Assembly: GCA_942493345.1 (NCBI GenBank)
Contig: OW818695.1
Span: forward strand, 3,038,001-3,102,000
DNA from: GWE2-42-39 sp942493345
GTDB taxonomy: Bacteria; Bacteroidota; Bacteroidia; Bacteroidales; Prolixibacteraceae
Direction of reading: 5' to 3'
DNA length: 64,000 nt
Of the stretch, positions 42,773 through 51,561 are shown piece after piece. The position numbers and the translations under genes were made by a program. A model generated the notes under the pieces. That model was not told the DNA's origin, did no database searches, and saw only the letters and a program-made list of their open reading frames with translations. Within the stretch, counting starts at the first letter, position 1. Each line of letters begins with the position of its first letter.

Positions 42773-43741
42773 ATGATTAAAGTTGGAATAATAGGAGGTG
42801 CCGGTTACACGGCAGGCGAATTGATCCGGATTTTACTGAACCATCCGAAAGCGGAGATTGTCTTTGTACAAAGCAGCAGTAACAAGGGAAACCCGATTCA
42901 CGCGGCACACAAGGATTTATTGGGCGAATCGAATTTGGTTTTTACAGAAGGCGCTGATTTTGATGCAGTGGACGTGTTGTTCCTGTGTATGGGACATGGG
43001 AAATCGAAAGAATATGTGGCCGCGAATACGATTCCTGAAAAGGTGAAAATTATTGATCTGAGCGCCGATTTCAGGATAAAAGCAGAAGGAAACACTTTCG
43101 TTTACGGTTTGCCCGAGTTGAACAGGGACGCTATTTGTTGTGCCGGTAAAATTGCCAACCCGGGTTGTTTTGCAACGGGCATTCAACTGGCTTTGTTGCC
43201 GCTGGCCGCAGCTGGATTGCTGAAAAACGAAGTGCATGTGAACGCCATCACCGGGTCGACCGGGGCAGGGCAGGCGCCTTCGGAGACTTCACATTTTAGT
43301 TGGAGAAATGGAAATTTGTCGGTTTACAAGGCTTTCGAACACCAGCATTTGGGCGAGATCAACCAAAGCCTGAAACAGTTGCAACCCGGTTTTCAGCATG
43401 CGCTGAATTTCATCCCGGTGCGCGGAAACCATACCCGTGGCATCTTTGTGTCGGCATATACCGAATATCGCGGTACGCTTGACGAAGCGGTTGTTTTGTA
43501 TCAGAAATACTACAGCGCTCATCCGTTCGTTTTTATAACCAGGGAAAACCCGGATATGAAACAAGTGGTGAACACGAACAAGGTTTTTCTTTATCTTGAA
43601 AAACATGGCGACAAGCTGATGATTTTGAGCGTGATTGATAATTTATTGAAAGGGGCATCCGGACAGGCTATTCAGAATATGAACCTGATGTTTGGCGTTG
43701 GCGAAACCGAAGGGCTAAAATTGAAACCGGTATCATTTTAA
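42773..43741 (+). CDS. argC: N-acyl-gamma-glutamyl-phosphate reductase
   Basis: A 322-residue enzyme with the NADP-binding start KVGIIGGAGYTAGELIRILL, the catalytic Cys in IANPGCFATGIQLALLPL (~130) and the AITGSTGAGQAPSETSHFSWR segment; the catalytic His lies in RGNHTRGIF. It reduces N-acylglutamyl-5-phosphate to the semialdehyde. The acyl group here is probably succinyl, judging from ArgF'. Slightly shorter than the common ~345 residues, as in many Bacteroidota. Confidence 0.94.
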   Translation: MIKVGIIGGAGYTAGELIRILLNHPKAEIVFVQSSSNKGNPIHAAHKDLLGESNLVFTEGADFDAVDVLFLCMGHGKSKEYVAANTIPEKVKIIDLSADFRIKAEGNTFVYGLPELNRDAICCAGKIANPGCFATGIQLALLPLAAAGLLKNEVHVNAITGSTGAGQAPSETSHFSWRNGNLSVYKAFEHQHLGEINQSLKQLQPGFQHALNFIPVRGNHTRGIFVSAYTEYRGTLDEAVVLYQKYYSAHPFVFITRENPDMKQVVNTNKVFLYLEKHGDKLMILSVIDNLLKGASGQAIQNMNLMFGVGETEGLKLKPVSF

Positions 43742-43912
43742 GTTTTGAGTTCTGAGTTGTGTGGAAAAGACCGGACTTTTGGGAAGATGAAAGGACGAAT
43801 TACAAATTTTGAGACGGGGTTACTTTAACTTAACCCACGCATCGCATGACCCTGTGTTTTTTCTGAGACTGAGACTGAATACTGAGACTAACTATTTATT
43901 AAAAGAAGACAC

Positions 43913-45058
43913 ATGAACGTATTTGATGTATATCCGCTTTTTGATATAACTCCTGTAAAAGCTGAAGGTTGTTATGTGTGGGACGACAAGGGAAACAAAT
44001 ACCTCGATTTGTACGGGGGGCACGCGGTAATCTCGGTTGGGCATTCTCATCCGTATTATATTGAAAAAATACAGCAGCAGCTCCAGTCAATAGGTTTTTA
44101 CTCCAATTCGGTAATTATTCCGCAGCAGAAAGAACTGGCCGAAAAGCTGGGCGAAATGTCGGGTTACGATGATTTCCAGTTGTTTCTTTGCAACTCGGGA
44201 GCTGAGGCCAACGAGAATGCTATAAAATTGGCTTCATTTGTTACCGGGCGTAAAAAAATTGTCAGCTTTACAAATTGTTTTCACGGTCGTACTTCGGCTG
44301 CGGTGGCAGTAACCGACAACCCGAAAATTGTTGCACCGGTCAACCAAACCGAAAATGCAGTAATTTTGCCTTACGAGAATTTGTGCGAATTGCGAAAAGC
44401 CCTTGAAACGAACGAAATTGCGGCTGTGATTATCGAAGGTATTCAGGGGATTGGCGGAATTCACGTTCCTTCATCCATTTTTCTGAACCAGGTGGCAGCG
44501 CTCTGCAAAACCCATGGGACACTTTTAATTTTGGATGAAATTCAATCGGGATACGGGCGTAGCGGTAAATTTTTTGCGCATCAGTATGCCAACATCAGGC
44601 CCGATGTTATAACCACAGCAAAAGGCATGGGCAACGGTTTTCCGGTAGGCGGCGTAATGATTGCTCCTGAAATTAAACCGTGGTACGGGATGCTGGGAAC
44701 CACTTTCGGAGGAAATTACCTGGCTTGTGCTGCAAGCATTGCTGTTCTCGACATAATGAAAAATGAAAATCTGATTGAGAATGCGGCCAATGTTGGTCAT
44801 TTCCTGATTTCAGAATTGAATAAAAATGAGTATATAAAAGAAGTCAGGGGCCGGGGGTTGATGATCGGTATCGAATTCGATTTTCCGATCAAGGAAATAC
44901 GGCAACAACTGCTCTTCGAACACAAAATATTTACCGGGGTTTCCGGAACCAATATCATTCGTTTGCTGCCATCGCTCACGTTGTCGATGGAAGAAGCAAG
45001 CTATTTTATTGAAAAATTTGAACAGGTTTTGAGTTCCAAACTTGTTCAGCCGAACTAA
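43913..45058 (+). CDS. argD: N-acylornithine aminotransferase
   Basis: A 381-residue class III PLP aminotransferase. Motifs: YVWDDKGNKYLDLYGGHAVISVGH near the N-terminus, LCNSGAEANENAIKLA (~95), VIIEGIQGIGGI (~170), LILDEIQSGYGRSGKFFAHQ (~205) and TTAKGMGNGFPVGG with the PLP lysine (~236). It converts N-acylglutamate semialdehyde to N-acylornithine. It may also handle other ornithine-type amines. It is followed 10 bases later by proC. Confidence 0.93.
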   Translation: MNVFDVYPLFDITPVKAEGCYVWDDKGNKYLDLYGGHAVISVGHSHPYYIEKIQQQLQSIGFYSNSVIIPQQKELAEKLGEMSGYDDFQLFLCNSGAEANENAIKLASFVTGRKKIVSFTNCFHGRTSAAVAVTDNPKIVAPVNQTENAVILPYENLCELRKALETNEIAAVIIEGIQGIGGIHVPSSIFLNQVAALCKTHGTLLILDEIQSGYGRSGKFFAHQYANIRPDVITTAKGMGNGFPVGGVMIAPEIKPWYGMLGTTFGGNYLACAASIAVLDIMKNENLIENAANVGHFLISELNKNEYIKEVRGRGLMIGIEFDFPIKEIRQQLLFEHKIFTGVSGTNIIRLLPSLTLSMEEASYFIEKFEQVLSSKLVQPN

Positions 45059-45068
45059 AACGAAGAAT

Positions 45069-45863
45069 ATGAAAATTGAAAAAATTGCCATTATTGGCGC
45101 GGGAAATATGGGTGGTTCCATTGTGAACGGTTTGCTGAAGTCGGGTTACATCAATGCGTCGTCTATTGCCATTTCCGATCCGCGAAAAAATATTCTCGAA
45201 GGGTTTGCGTCGCAGGGGGTTCAAACTTTCCTTGTAAATGCTGATGCTGCCCGTTCGGCTGAACTGATTCTGCTGGCAGTTAAACCATATCATGTAAAAA
45301 ATGTTGTAGACGAAATTAAACCCGTGTTAACGGGAAATGAAATAATTGTTTCAATTGCAGCCGGTGTTCCGATTGCCGATTTGGAGGAAATGATCGGAAA
45401 AAATGCTAAAATATTCCGGGTCATACCGAATACGGCCATCTCCATTCAGGAATCGATGACTTGTATTTCGACCAATAAAGCGGCAGAAGAAAACTTGCAA
45501 ACCGTGAAGGAAATGTTCGATCATCTGGGACAGTCAGTCGTCATCAATGAAGAACTGATGCCGGCGGCAACGGTTTTGGCATCTTGCGGAACTGCTTTCG
45601 CGCTGCGCTATGTTCGTGCCGCGATGCAGGGAGGCGTTGAAATGGGATTTGGCGCCGAGATGGCCCAGTTCATTACAGCCCAGACCGTGAAAGGCGCGGT
45701 TCAGTTGATCATGAATACCGGCCATCATCCCGAACGGGAAATCGACAAAGTGACTACTCCGCGCGGAATTACCATCGTCGGTTTGAACGAAATGGAACAC
45801 AAAGGGTTCAGCTCTTCTGTGATTCAGGGTTTGCTGGCTTCGTACAAAAAAGTTGAAAAGTAA
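45069..45863 (+). CDS. proC: Pyrroline-5-carboxylate reductase
   Basis: The start is at the ATG at 45069, because the NADP-binding start KIEKIAIIGAGNMGGSIVNG follows directly; an earlier start would lie inside argD. The 264-residue enzyme shows LAVKPYHVKNVVDEI, VIPNTAISIQESMTC and the C-terminal ATVLASCGTAFALRYVRA and TVKGAVQLIMNTGHHPE / TTPRGITIVGLNEME motifs. It catalyses the last step of proline synthesis. proC, proB and proA are nested among arg genes, so glutamate-derived arginine and proline synthesis are probably co-regulated. Confidence 0.95.
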   Translation: MKIEKIAIIGAGNMGGSIVNGLLKSGYINASSIAISDPRKNILEGFASQGVQTFLVNADAARSAELILLAVKPYHVKNVVDEIKPVLTGNEIIVSIAAGVPIADLEEMIGKNAKIFRVIPNTAISIQESMTCISTNKAAEENLQTVKEMFDHLGQSVVINEELMPAATVLASCGTAFALRYVRAAMQGGVEMGFGAEMAQFITAQTVKGAVQLIMNTGHHPEREIDKVTTPRGITIVGLNEMEHKGFSSSVIQGLLASYKKVEK

Positions 45864-45878
45864 TAACACGAATTCTTT

Positions 45879-46970
45879 GTGAATAAGTACAGATACAAAA
45901 AAATTACCGTTAAAGTCGGTAGTAACGTTCTAACCAAGTCTGACGGAACATTGAATGACGAAAACATGGCTCATTTGGTCGATCAGATTGCAACGCTGCA
46001 CAAGGCAGGCGTTGAGGTGGTACTGGTATCATCGGGAGCGGTAGCTGCAGGCCGGAGCATGGTTGAACCACATAAAAAACTCGACACTGTTTCTTCGAGG
46101 CAGTTGTGGTCGGCAGTGGGGCAGGTACAACTGATAAATCGGTACGCTGAACATTTTCAGAAATACAACATCACTTGTGCACAGGTGCTTACTACCAAAG
46201 AAAATTTCAGAAGCCGGGTCCATTACCTGAACATGAAAAACTGCTTCTCGACTTTGAATGAGAATGATGTGATTGCAATTGTGAACGAAAACGATACCAT
46301 TTCGGTTACCGAACTGATGTTTACCGACAACGACGAACTTTCGGGTTTGATCGCTTCGCTGGTCAATTCCGAAGCATTGATCATCCTTAGCAATATTGAC
46401 GGTATTTATGATGGTTCGCCCGATTTGCCTGAATCGAAAGTGATTGAGGAAATCCCGGTAGGAACCCGCTTGGAATCAAAAATTATTTCTACCAAAAAAT
46501 CGAATTTTGGCCGGGGAGGGATGATTACCAAGTACAACATTGCCAGCAAAGTTGCGAAGGAAGGTATTTCGGTTCATATTGCCAATGGCATGAAGAAGAA
46601 CGTGTTGATAGATTTAATGAATACGGAAAAAAAGGTGGTTAATACACGGTTCATGCCCGAGAGTAAAAAAGCCTCGGATGTGAAAAAGTGGATCGCCTAT
46701 TCCGAAAGTTTTGCGAAAGGGGAAGTGAGAATTAATGAGGGGGCGGAAAAAGCGCTATTTTCGGATAAAGCAACCAGTTTGCTTTTGATTGGCGTTGTGG
46801 AAATTACCGGTAGTTTCAAAAAAGGGGACATTATCCGGATAAAAAATGAAAACAACGAGATGATTGGCATCGGAAAATCGCAGTACAGTTCAGAGAAAGC
46901 CACGAAGGAGCTGGGTAGTAAAAACCAGCAGGCGCTTGTTCACTACGATTATTTGTATTTAATTGATTAA
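45879..46970 (+). CDS. proB: Glutamate 5-kinase
   Basis: A 363-residue protein beginning at a GTG 16 bases after proC. The amino-acid kinase domain starts KKITVKVGSNVLTKSDG and has LVSSGAVAAGRSM, VNENDTISVTELMFTDNDELSGLIASLV and IIKKSNFGRGGMITK-like (TKKSNFGRGGMITKYNIA) sequences. A C-terminal PUA-like domain (~280-363) includes ALFSDKATSLLLIGVVEITGSF. It phosphorylates glutamate for proline synthesis and is normally feedback-inhibited by proline. Confidence 0.94.
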   Translation: MNKYRYKKITVKVGSNVLTKSDGTLNDENMAHLVDQIATLHKAGVEVVLVSSGAVAAGRSMVEPHKKLDTVSSRQLWSAVGQVQLINRYAEHFQKYNITCAQVLTTKENFRSRVHYLNMKNCFSTLNENDVIAIVNENDTISVTELMFTDNDELSGLIASLVNSEALIILSNIDGIYDGSPDLPESKVIEEIPVGTRLESKIISTKKSNFGRGGMITKYNIASKVAKEGISVHIANGMKKNVLIDLMNTEKKVVNTRFMPESKKASDVKKWIAYSESFAKGEVRINEGAEKALFSDKATSLLLIGVVEITGSFKKGDIIRIKNENNEMIGIGKSQYSSEKATKELGSKNQQALVHYDYLYLID

Positions 46971-47051
46971 GAAATAATACAAGCTCAGTAATTTTATACA
47001 AACCCTTTTTATAGACCCTATTAAAGCCTTTTCTGGCATGAATTGCTGAGA

Positions 47052-47087
47052 TTTTCCCCTCTCCCAACCCCCTTGGGAGGGGGATTT
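47052..47087. repeat. C/G-rich palindromic repeat, copy D
   Basis: cccctctcccaacccc followed by cttgggaggggg, in the proB-proA spacer just before the proA start. Same orientation relative to transcription as copies B and C. Confidence 0.75.
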
Positions 47088-47105
47088 ATTATAACGAAAA
47101 AGAAA

Positions 47106-48356
47106 ATGGAAGTAAAACAACAACTGGAACTGGTTTTACAAGCCAGTCGAAAATTGAACCTCGTGCCGGTTGAACAAATAAACCGGGTTTTGGAAGACCT
47201 TGCAAAGGCAGCGGTCGAAAATACTGAGTTCATCCTTCAGGAAAACCTGAAAGATTTGGCTCGCATGGAGGTAAACGATCCGAAGTACGACCGTTTGAAA
47301 CTCACCCGGGAACGGATCGAGGGCATTGCTGCCGATATTCGCAACGTGGCGGGACTTCCGTCTCCGCAAGGGCGCATTTTGAGCCAGACCGAAAGGCCAA
47401 CCGGGTTGAAAATAAAAAAGGTATCGGTTCCGTTTGGCGTAATCGGTATTATTTACGAGGCCCGTCCAAATGTTACTTTCGATGTTTTTTCGTTGTGTTT
47501 TAAATCGGGCAATGCCTGTGTCCTGAAAGGAGGTAGCGATGCCATCGATTCGAATACGGCTATACTGAAAGTTATTCATTCGGTGCTCGAAAAGTATGGG
47601 ATTGATGCAAATGTACTGGCCCTGTTGCCCGCCAATCGCGAAGCGACAGCTCAAATACTGACGGCCCGTGGTTATGTCGATTTGATCATCCCGCGTGGCT
47701 CGCAAAACCTGATTAATTTTGTGCGCGAGAATGCGACCATTCCGGTTATTGAAACGGGGGCCGGCATTTGCCATACCTATTTCGACGAGTTTGGCGATGT
47801 GCAAAAAGGACAGGCGATCATCAATAACGCTAAAACCCGCAGGGTGAGCGTTTGCAATGCGCTCGACTGTTTGATTGTTCACGAAAGCCGACTGGCCGAT
47901 CTTCCGGCGCTTTGTGCCAAATTGCAGGAAAGCAATGTCATTATTTATGCCGACGAAAAAGCATATCCTGTGCTGAAGGGTAAATATCCTGACAATTTAC
48001 TCGAACGGGCGACTGAAGATTCGTTCGGAACAGAGTTTCTGGATTATAAAATGGCCGTGAAAACCGTTGCGTCGTTTGACGAGGCACTCGGTCATATTAA
48101 CCGTTACAGTTCGAAGCACAGCGAGTCAATTGTTACCGAAAATGAAAAAAGCAAAGAGCTTTTCAGGGTGATGGTGGATGCTGCTGCAGTGTATTGCAAT
48201 GTATCGACTGCTTTCACCGACGGGGCGCAATTCGGATTGGGGGCTGAAATTGGCATTTCGACCCAAAAGTTGCATGCCCGCGGCCCGATGGCGCTCGAAG
48301 AGCTTACCAGCTACAAGTGGCTGATCGACGGCGACGGGATCATCCGGGGAAAATAA
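47106..48356 (+). CDS. proA: Gamma-glutamyl phosphate reductase
   Basis: The start is at the ATG at 47106 (MEVKQQLELVLQAS); a longer frame reads through repeat copy D and is rejected. The 416-residue aldehyde-dehydrogenase-fold enzyme has FGVIGIIYEARPNVTFDV, CLKGGSDAIDSN-like (VLKGGSDAIDSNTAIL), DLIIPRGSQNLI and the catalytic Cys in RRVSVCNALDCLIVH (~257). It reduces glutamyl phosphate to glutamate semialdehyde for proline. It precedes argF' by 38 bases. Confidence 0.95.
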   Translation: MEVKQQLELVLQASRKLNLVPVEQINRVLEDLAKAAVENTEFILQENLKDLARMEVNDPKYDRLKLTRERIEGIAADIRNVAGLPSPQGRILSQTERPTGLKIKKVSVPFGVIGIIYEARPNVTFDVFSLCFKSGNACVLKGGSDAIDSNTAILKVIHSVLEKYGIDANVLALLPANREATAQILTARGYVDLIIPRGSQNLINFVRENATIPVIETGAGICHTYFDEFGDVQKGQAIINNAKTRRVSVCNALDCLIVHESRLADLPALCAKLQESNVIIYADEKAYPVLKGKYPDNLLERATEDSFGTEFLDYKMAVKTVASFDEALGHINRYSSKHSESIVTENEKSKELFRVMVDAAAVYCNVSTAFTDGAQFGLGAEIGISTQKLHARGPMALEELTSYKWLIDGDGIIRGK

Positions 48357-48394
48357 AAACAAAAAACAATACTATCAGTTAACTCGATTATAAA

Positions 48395-49345
48395 ATGAGA
48401 CATTTCACATCAGTAAAAGATATTGGCAATCTGGATGAAGCCCTGAAACTGGCTTTTGAGATAAAAAATGACCCTTACAAATATCAGTCGTTGGGTAAAA
48501 ATAAAACCCTTTTACTCGTGTTTTTTAATTCAAGTTTGCGTACCCGTTTGAGTACCCAAAAAGCCGGTTTGAATCTGGGGATGAATGTAATTGTCTTCGA
48601 TATTAACGAAGGCGGTTGGAAACTGGAAACCGAACTTGGCGTGATTATGGACGGCGATAAACCGGAACATATTCGCGAAGCAGTGCCAGTAATCGGGAAA
48701 TATTGCGACATCATCGGGGTGCGTTCGTTTGCCAAATACGAAAACAAAGAAGACGATTACGAAGAAAAAATATTGCAGCAATTCATCGATTATTCGGGTG
48801 TTCCGGTGGTAAGCATGGAAGCCGCCACGCGCCATCCGCTTCAATCGTTTGCCGACCTCATGACCATCGAGGAATTCAAAGCTAAAAAACGTCCGAAGGT
48901 TGTCCTTAGCTGGGCGCCGCATCCCCGTGCATTGCCGCAGGCAGTACCCAATTCGTTTGTCGAATGGATGCGTGCAGCCGATTACGAAGTGGTGGTTACT
49001 CATCCCGAAGGCTACGAGCTGGATTCCGCATTTATGGGCGACCTGAAACCGGAATACGACCAGATGAAAGCCTTTGAAGGAGCCGATTTTATTTATGCAA
49101 AAAACTGGGCTTCGTATACCGAGTATGGCAAAATTTTATCGAAAGACCGCAGTTGGACTGTTTCAGACCGGCAGATGGCCGTTACAAACAATGCCAAATT
49201 CATGCACTGTTTGCCGGTTCGCCGGAATATGATTGTTTCCGACGAAGTGATCGATGGCCCGAATTCAATTGTAATTGAAGAAGCAGAAAATCGTTTGTTC
49301 TCAGCTCAAACGGTTTTAAAAATGATTTTGGACGGATTAAAATAA
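48395..49345 (+). CDS. argF': N-succinylornithine carbamoyltransferase (ArgF')
   Basis: A 316-residue transcarbamylase of the AOTC/SOTC family. The carbamoyl-phosphate loop is NSSLRTRLST (~45-54), then MDGDKPEHIREA with Pro at residue 90, and the C-terminus has KFMHCLPVRRNM. In this family a Pro at this place marks N-succinylornithine carbamoyltransferase as known in Bacteroides fragilis, whereas a Glu marks the Xanthomonas N-acetylornithine enzyme. Substrate is therefore predicted as N-succinyl-L-ornithine, giving N-succinylcitrulline. The classical ornithine transcarbamylase DxxSMG motif is absent. It sits between proA and argB. Confidence 0.9.
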   Translation: MRHFTSVKDIGNLDEALKLAFEIKNDPYKYQSLGKNKTLLLVFFNSSLRTRLSTQKAGLNLGMNVIVFDINEGGWKLETELGVIMDGDKPEHIREAVPVIGKYCDIIGVRSFAKYENKEDDYEEKILQQFIDYSGVPVVSMEAATRHPLQSFADLMTIEEFKAKKRPKVVLSWAPHPRALPQAVPNSFVEWMRAADYEVVVTHPEGYELDSAFMGDLKPEYDQMKAFEGADFIYAKNWASYTEYGKILSKDRSWTVSDRQMAVTNNAKFMHCLPVRRNMIVSDEVIDGPNSIVIEEAENRLFSAQTVLKMILDGLK

Positions 49346-49350
49346 AATAA

Positions 49351-49431
49351 GTTTTGAGTTCCGAGTTTTGAGTTCCAAGTTTCAGGTTAAATTTTGGAAT
49401 TTGAAAACTGGAATTTGGAATTTGAAAACTG
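49351..49431. repeat. Short direct repeats between argF' and argB
   Basis: gttttgagttcc occurs at 49351 and 49365, and ttggaatttgaaaactg at 49394 and 49415. These word repeats fill the spacer and would only generate a spurious N-terminal extension for argB. Confidence 0.7.
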
Positions 49432-49441
49432 TAACTCGAAT

Positions 49442-50212
49442 ATGGAACGTTTAACGATAGTAAAAGTAGGCGGTAAAGTTGTTGAAGAAAAAGAAAGTCT
49501 GAAAAAACTGATAACTGGCTTTTCGAAGATCGGTGGTTATAAATTGCTGGTACATGGCGGTGGTCGTTCTGCTACTGCAATTGCTACCCGGCTCGGAATT
49601 GAAACACAGATGGTCGACGGTCGGCGGATTACCGATGAGGCGATGCTGGAAGTAGTGACCATGGTCTACGGCGGGTTGGTGAATAAAACCATTGTTGCTG
49701 AACTCCAGTCGTTGAATATAAATGCGATCGGGCTTACCGGGGCCGATCTGAATCTTATTGAAGCGGTAAAAAGGCCGGTTAAAGATATTGACTACGGTTA
49801 TGTAGGCGATGTGGTTCGTGTAAATACACCGGAACTCCGGATGTTGCTCGAAGCGGGAGTGGTTCCGGTTATTGCGCCTCTTACCCACGATACCAAAGGC
49901 ATGATGCTAAACACCAATGCCGATACCATTGCTTCTGAATTGGCAATCGAATTGGCCCATTTCTTCGATGTTAACCTGTATTTCTGTTTCGAAAAGAAAG
50001 GGGTGCTTTTAAATCCTGACGATGATAATTCAGTGATTCCCGAATTGAATTATCAGCAGTTTAAAGAACTTCAGGAAACGGGGCAAATAAGCGAAGGGAT
50101 GATTCCCAAACTGGACAATAGTTTTCAGGCCATATCGAAAGGTGTAAAGCAAGTACTGATCACCAATCCCGATCAGATTATGATGGCAAGAGGAACCCGT
50201 TTATGCCGGTAA
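49442..50212 (+). CDS. argB: N-acylglutamate kinase
   Basis: The start is at the ATG at 49442, since the kinase core ERLTIVKVGGKVVEE begins there and the preceding frame is repeat DNA. The 256-residue amino-acid kinase shows LLVHGGGRSATAIATRLG, DGRRITDEAMLEVVTMVYGGLVNK, IGLTGADLNLIEA, PVIAPLTHDTKGMMLNTNADTIASELAI and a C-terminal GMIPKLDNSFQAISKGVKQV. It phosphorylates the N-acyl (probably N-succinyl) glutamate. The lysine-containing glycine loop is KVGGK, as usual. Confidence 0.93.
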   Translation: MERLTIVKVGGKVVEEKESLKKLITGFSKIGGYKLLVHGGGRSATAIATRLGIETQMVDGRRITDEAMLEVVTMVYGGLVNKTIVAELQSLNINAIGLTGADLNLIEAVKRPVKDIDYGYVGDVVRVNTPELRMLLEAGVVPVIAPLTHDTKGMMLNTNADTIASELAIELAHFFDVNLYFCFEKKGVLLNPDDDNSVIPELNYQQFKELQETGQISEGMIPKLDNSFQAISKGVKQVLITNPDQIMMARGTRLCR

Positions 50213-50304
50213 CCGGGGTATTTAATCCGACCTTGCGAACAAGACAGTGCAACACAACTTGCGGTCATCGTTTTTTCTTTGTCTTAAATCGATAATTTTT
50301 CATT

Positions 50305-50312
50305 TATATTTG
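50305..50312 (+). promoter_or_regulatory. Possible -7 box of argE'
   Basis: TATATTTG fits TANNTTTG and lies 52 bases before the start codon at 50365. A TTTG at 50278 is 23 bases upstream, longer than the usual spacing. Confidence 0.35.
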
Positions 50313-50364
50313 TTCTTGCTAAAAAGTTTTCCGGATCATTGTTCAATTCATTATTTAAACCAAG

Positions 50365-51414
50365 ATGAACGAATATATTCAACTTCTTCAGAAATTGATT
50401 TCAACGCAGGCGTTTAGCAAGGAAGAGCAAAATGCAGCTCTGTTGATACGAAGTTTTTTGAACGCAAAAGGTATTTATTTTCAGGAAAAAGGAAATAATA
50501 CATGGGCAAAAAATAAATTCTGGGAAGAGGGATTGCCGGTTGTTCTTTTAAATTCACATATTGATACGGTAAAACCAGCCGGTGGGTATACACGCGACCC
50601 GTTCATACCAACTATCGAAGACGGAAAGTTGTACGGTTTGGGAAGCAACGATGCCGGAGGGGCGCTGGTTAGTTTACTGTCAGTGTTTGTTTATTTTTAC
50701 GCCAAAGAAGGACTTCCTTTTAATTTAATTTTTGCAGCTACTGCCGAAGAAGAAACCTCGGGAACCGGTGGAATTGAAAATATTTTGCAGGAACTGGAAA
50801 CCATCGATTTGGCTATTGTCGGGGAACCTACCCTGATGCAAATGGCTATTGCCGAAAAAGGGTTGATGGTACTCGATTGTACAGCCTATGGAAAATCGGG
50901 ACATGCCGCGCGCAACGAAGGAATCAATGCAATTTACAAAGCCATTGGCGATATTGAAATTTTGAGGAATTACCAATTCGAAAAATCTTCGGAATTGCTG
51001 GGCGATGTAAAAATGACTGTGAGCGTGATCAATGCCGGGACGCAGCACAATGTTGTTCCCGACCGGTGTTCATTTGTTGTTGACGTGCGCACCAACGAAC
51101 ATTATTCAAACGAAAAAGCATATCAAATCATTAGCGGGCTCATCGAATCGGAAGTGGTTCCGCGTTCGTTCCGCCTGAATTCATCCGGAATACCTGTTTC
51201 TCACCCCATTGTACAGCGCGGTTTCAGCCTCGGTTTAACTGCTTACGGTTCGCCAACTACTTCCGATCAGGCAGTGATGCCACATCTTTCCATCAAAATC
51301 GGCCCGGGCGATAGCGCCCGTTCGCATACCGCCGATGAATTTATTTACGTCCGTGAAATTGAAGAAGCATTCGGCATCTACGTGGGTTTGTTGGAAGGCC
51401 TTCATCTGAAATAA
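50365..51414 (+). CDS. argE': N-acylornithine/citrulline deacylase (M20 family)
   Basis: A 349-residue M20 metallohydrolase. Zinc-ligand motifs: LNSHIDTVKP (His and catalytic Asp, ~70), GLGSNDAGGALVS (Asp, ~95), ATAEEETSGTGG (catalytic Glu and ligand, ~130) and GEPTLMQMA; the last ligand is in GPGDSARSHTADEF. It removes the acyl group late in the arginine pathway. With SOTC-type ArgF' the substrate is probably N-succinylcitrulline, as in Bacteroides (inference). A 152-base spacer with TATATTTG at 50305-50312 gives it its own probable promoter. Confidence 0.88.
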   Translation: MNEYIQLLQKLISTQAFSKEEQNAALLIRSFLNAKGIYFQEKGNNTWAKNKFWEEGLPVVLLNSHIDTVKPAGGYTRDPFIPTIEDGKLYGLGSNDAGGALVSLLSVFVYFYAKEGLPFNLIFAATAEEETSGTGGIENILQELETIDLAIVGEPTLMQMAIAEKGLMVLDCTAYGKSGHAARNEGINAIYKAIGDIEILRNYQFEKSSELLGDVKMTVSVINAGTQHNVVPDRCSFVVDVRTNEHYSNEKAYQIISGLIESEVVPRSFRLNSSGIPVSHPIVQRGFSLGLTAYGSPTTSDQAVMPHLSIKIGPGDSARSHTADEFIYVREIEEAFGIYVGLLEGLHLK

Positions 51415-51547
51415 GTAGAACATGAGATTTACTCTTTTCGGTAATTGAATCTTTTGCTGAACGTTAGATTCATAATTTTTCATTAAATTTAAGCTCATAA
51501 AAAGAATTTATAAACGAGTAAAACCTGTAAATTAATTTTCAGGATTT

Positions 51548-51555
51548 AGGAGGGG
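51548..51555 (+). promoter_or_regulatory. Strong Shine-Dalgarno of the REC-PAS-kinase gene
   Basis: AGGAGGGG, 6 bases before the ATG at 51562. Such a clear ribosome-binding site is unusual in this window and supports the chosen start. Confidence 0.7.
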
Positions 51556-51561
51556 ATCGAT

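Noticed and set aside
47136..47882. A 248-codon frame antisense to proA
   Set aside because: Shadow of a clearly coding gene with all proA motifs on the plus strand.
49394..49441. Longer N-terminus for argB from a TTG
   Set aside because: The extension is encoded by the duplicated 17-base word and lacks homology to kinases.
51415..51561. A cobalamin riboswitch ahead of the corrinoid cluster
   Set aside because: No B12-box or matching fold could be recognised in the 147-base leader.
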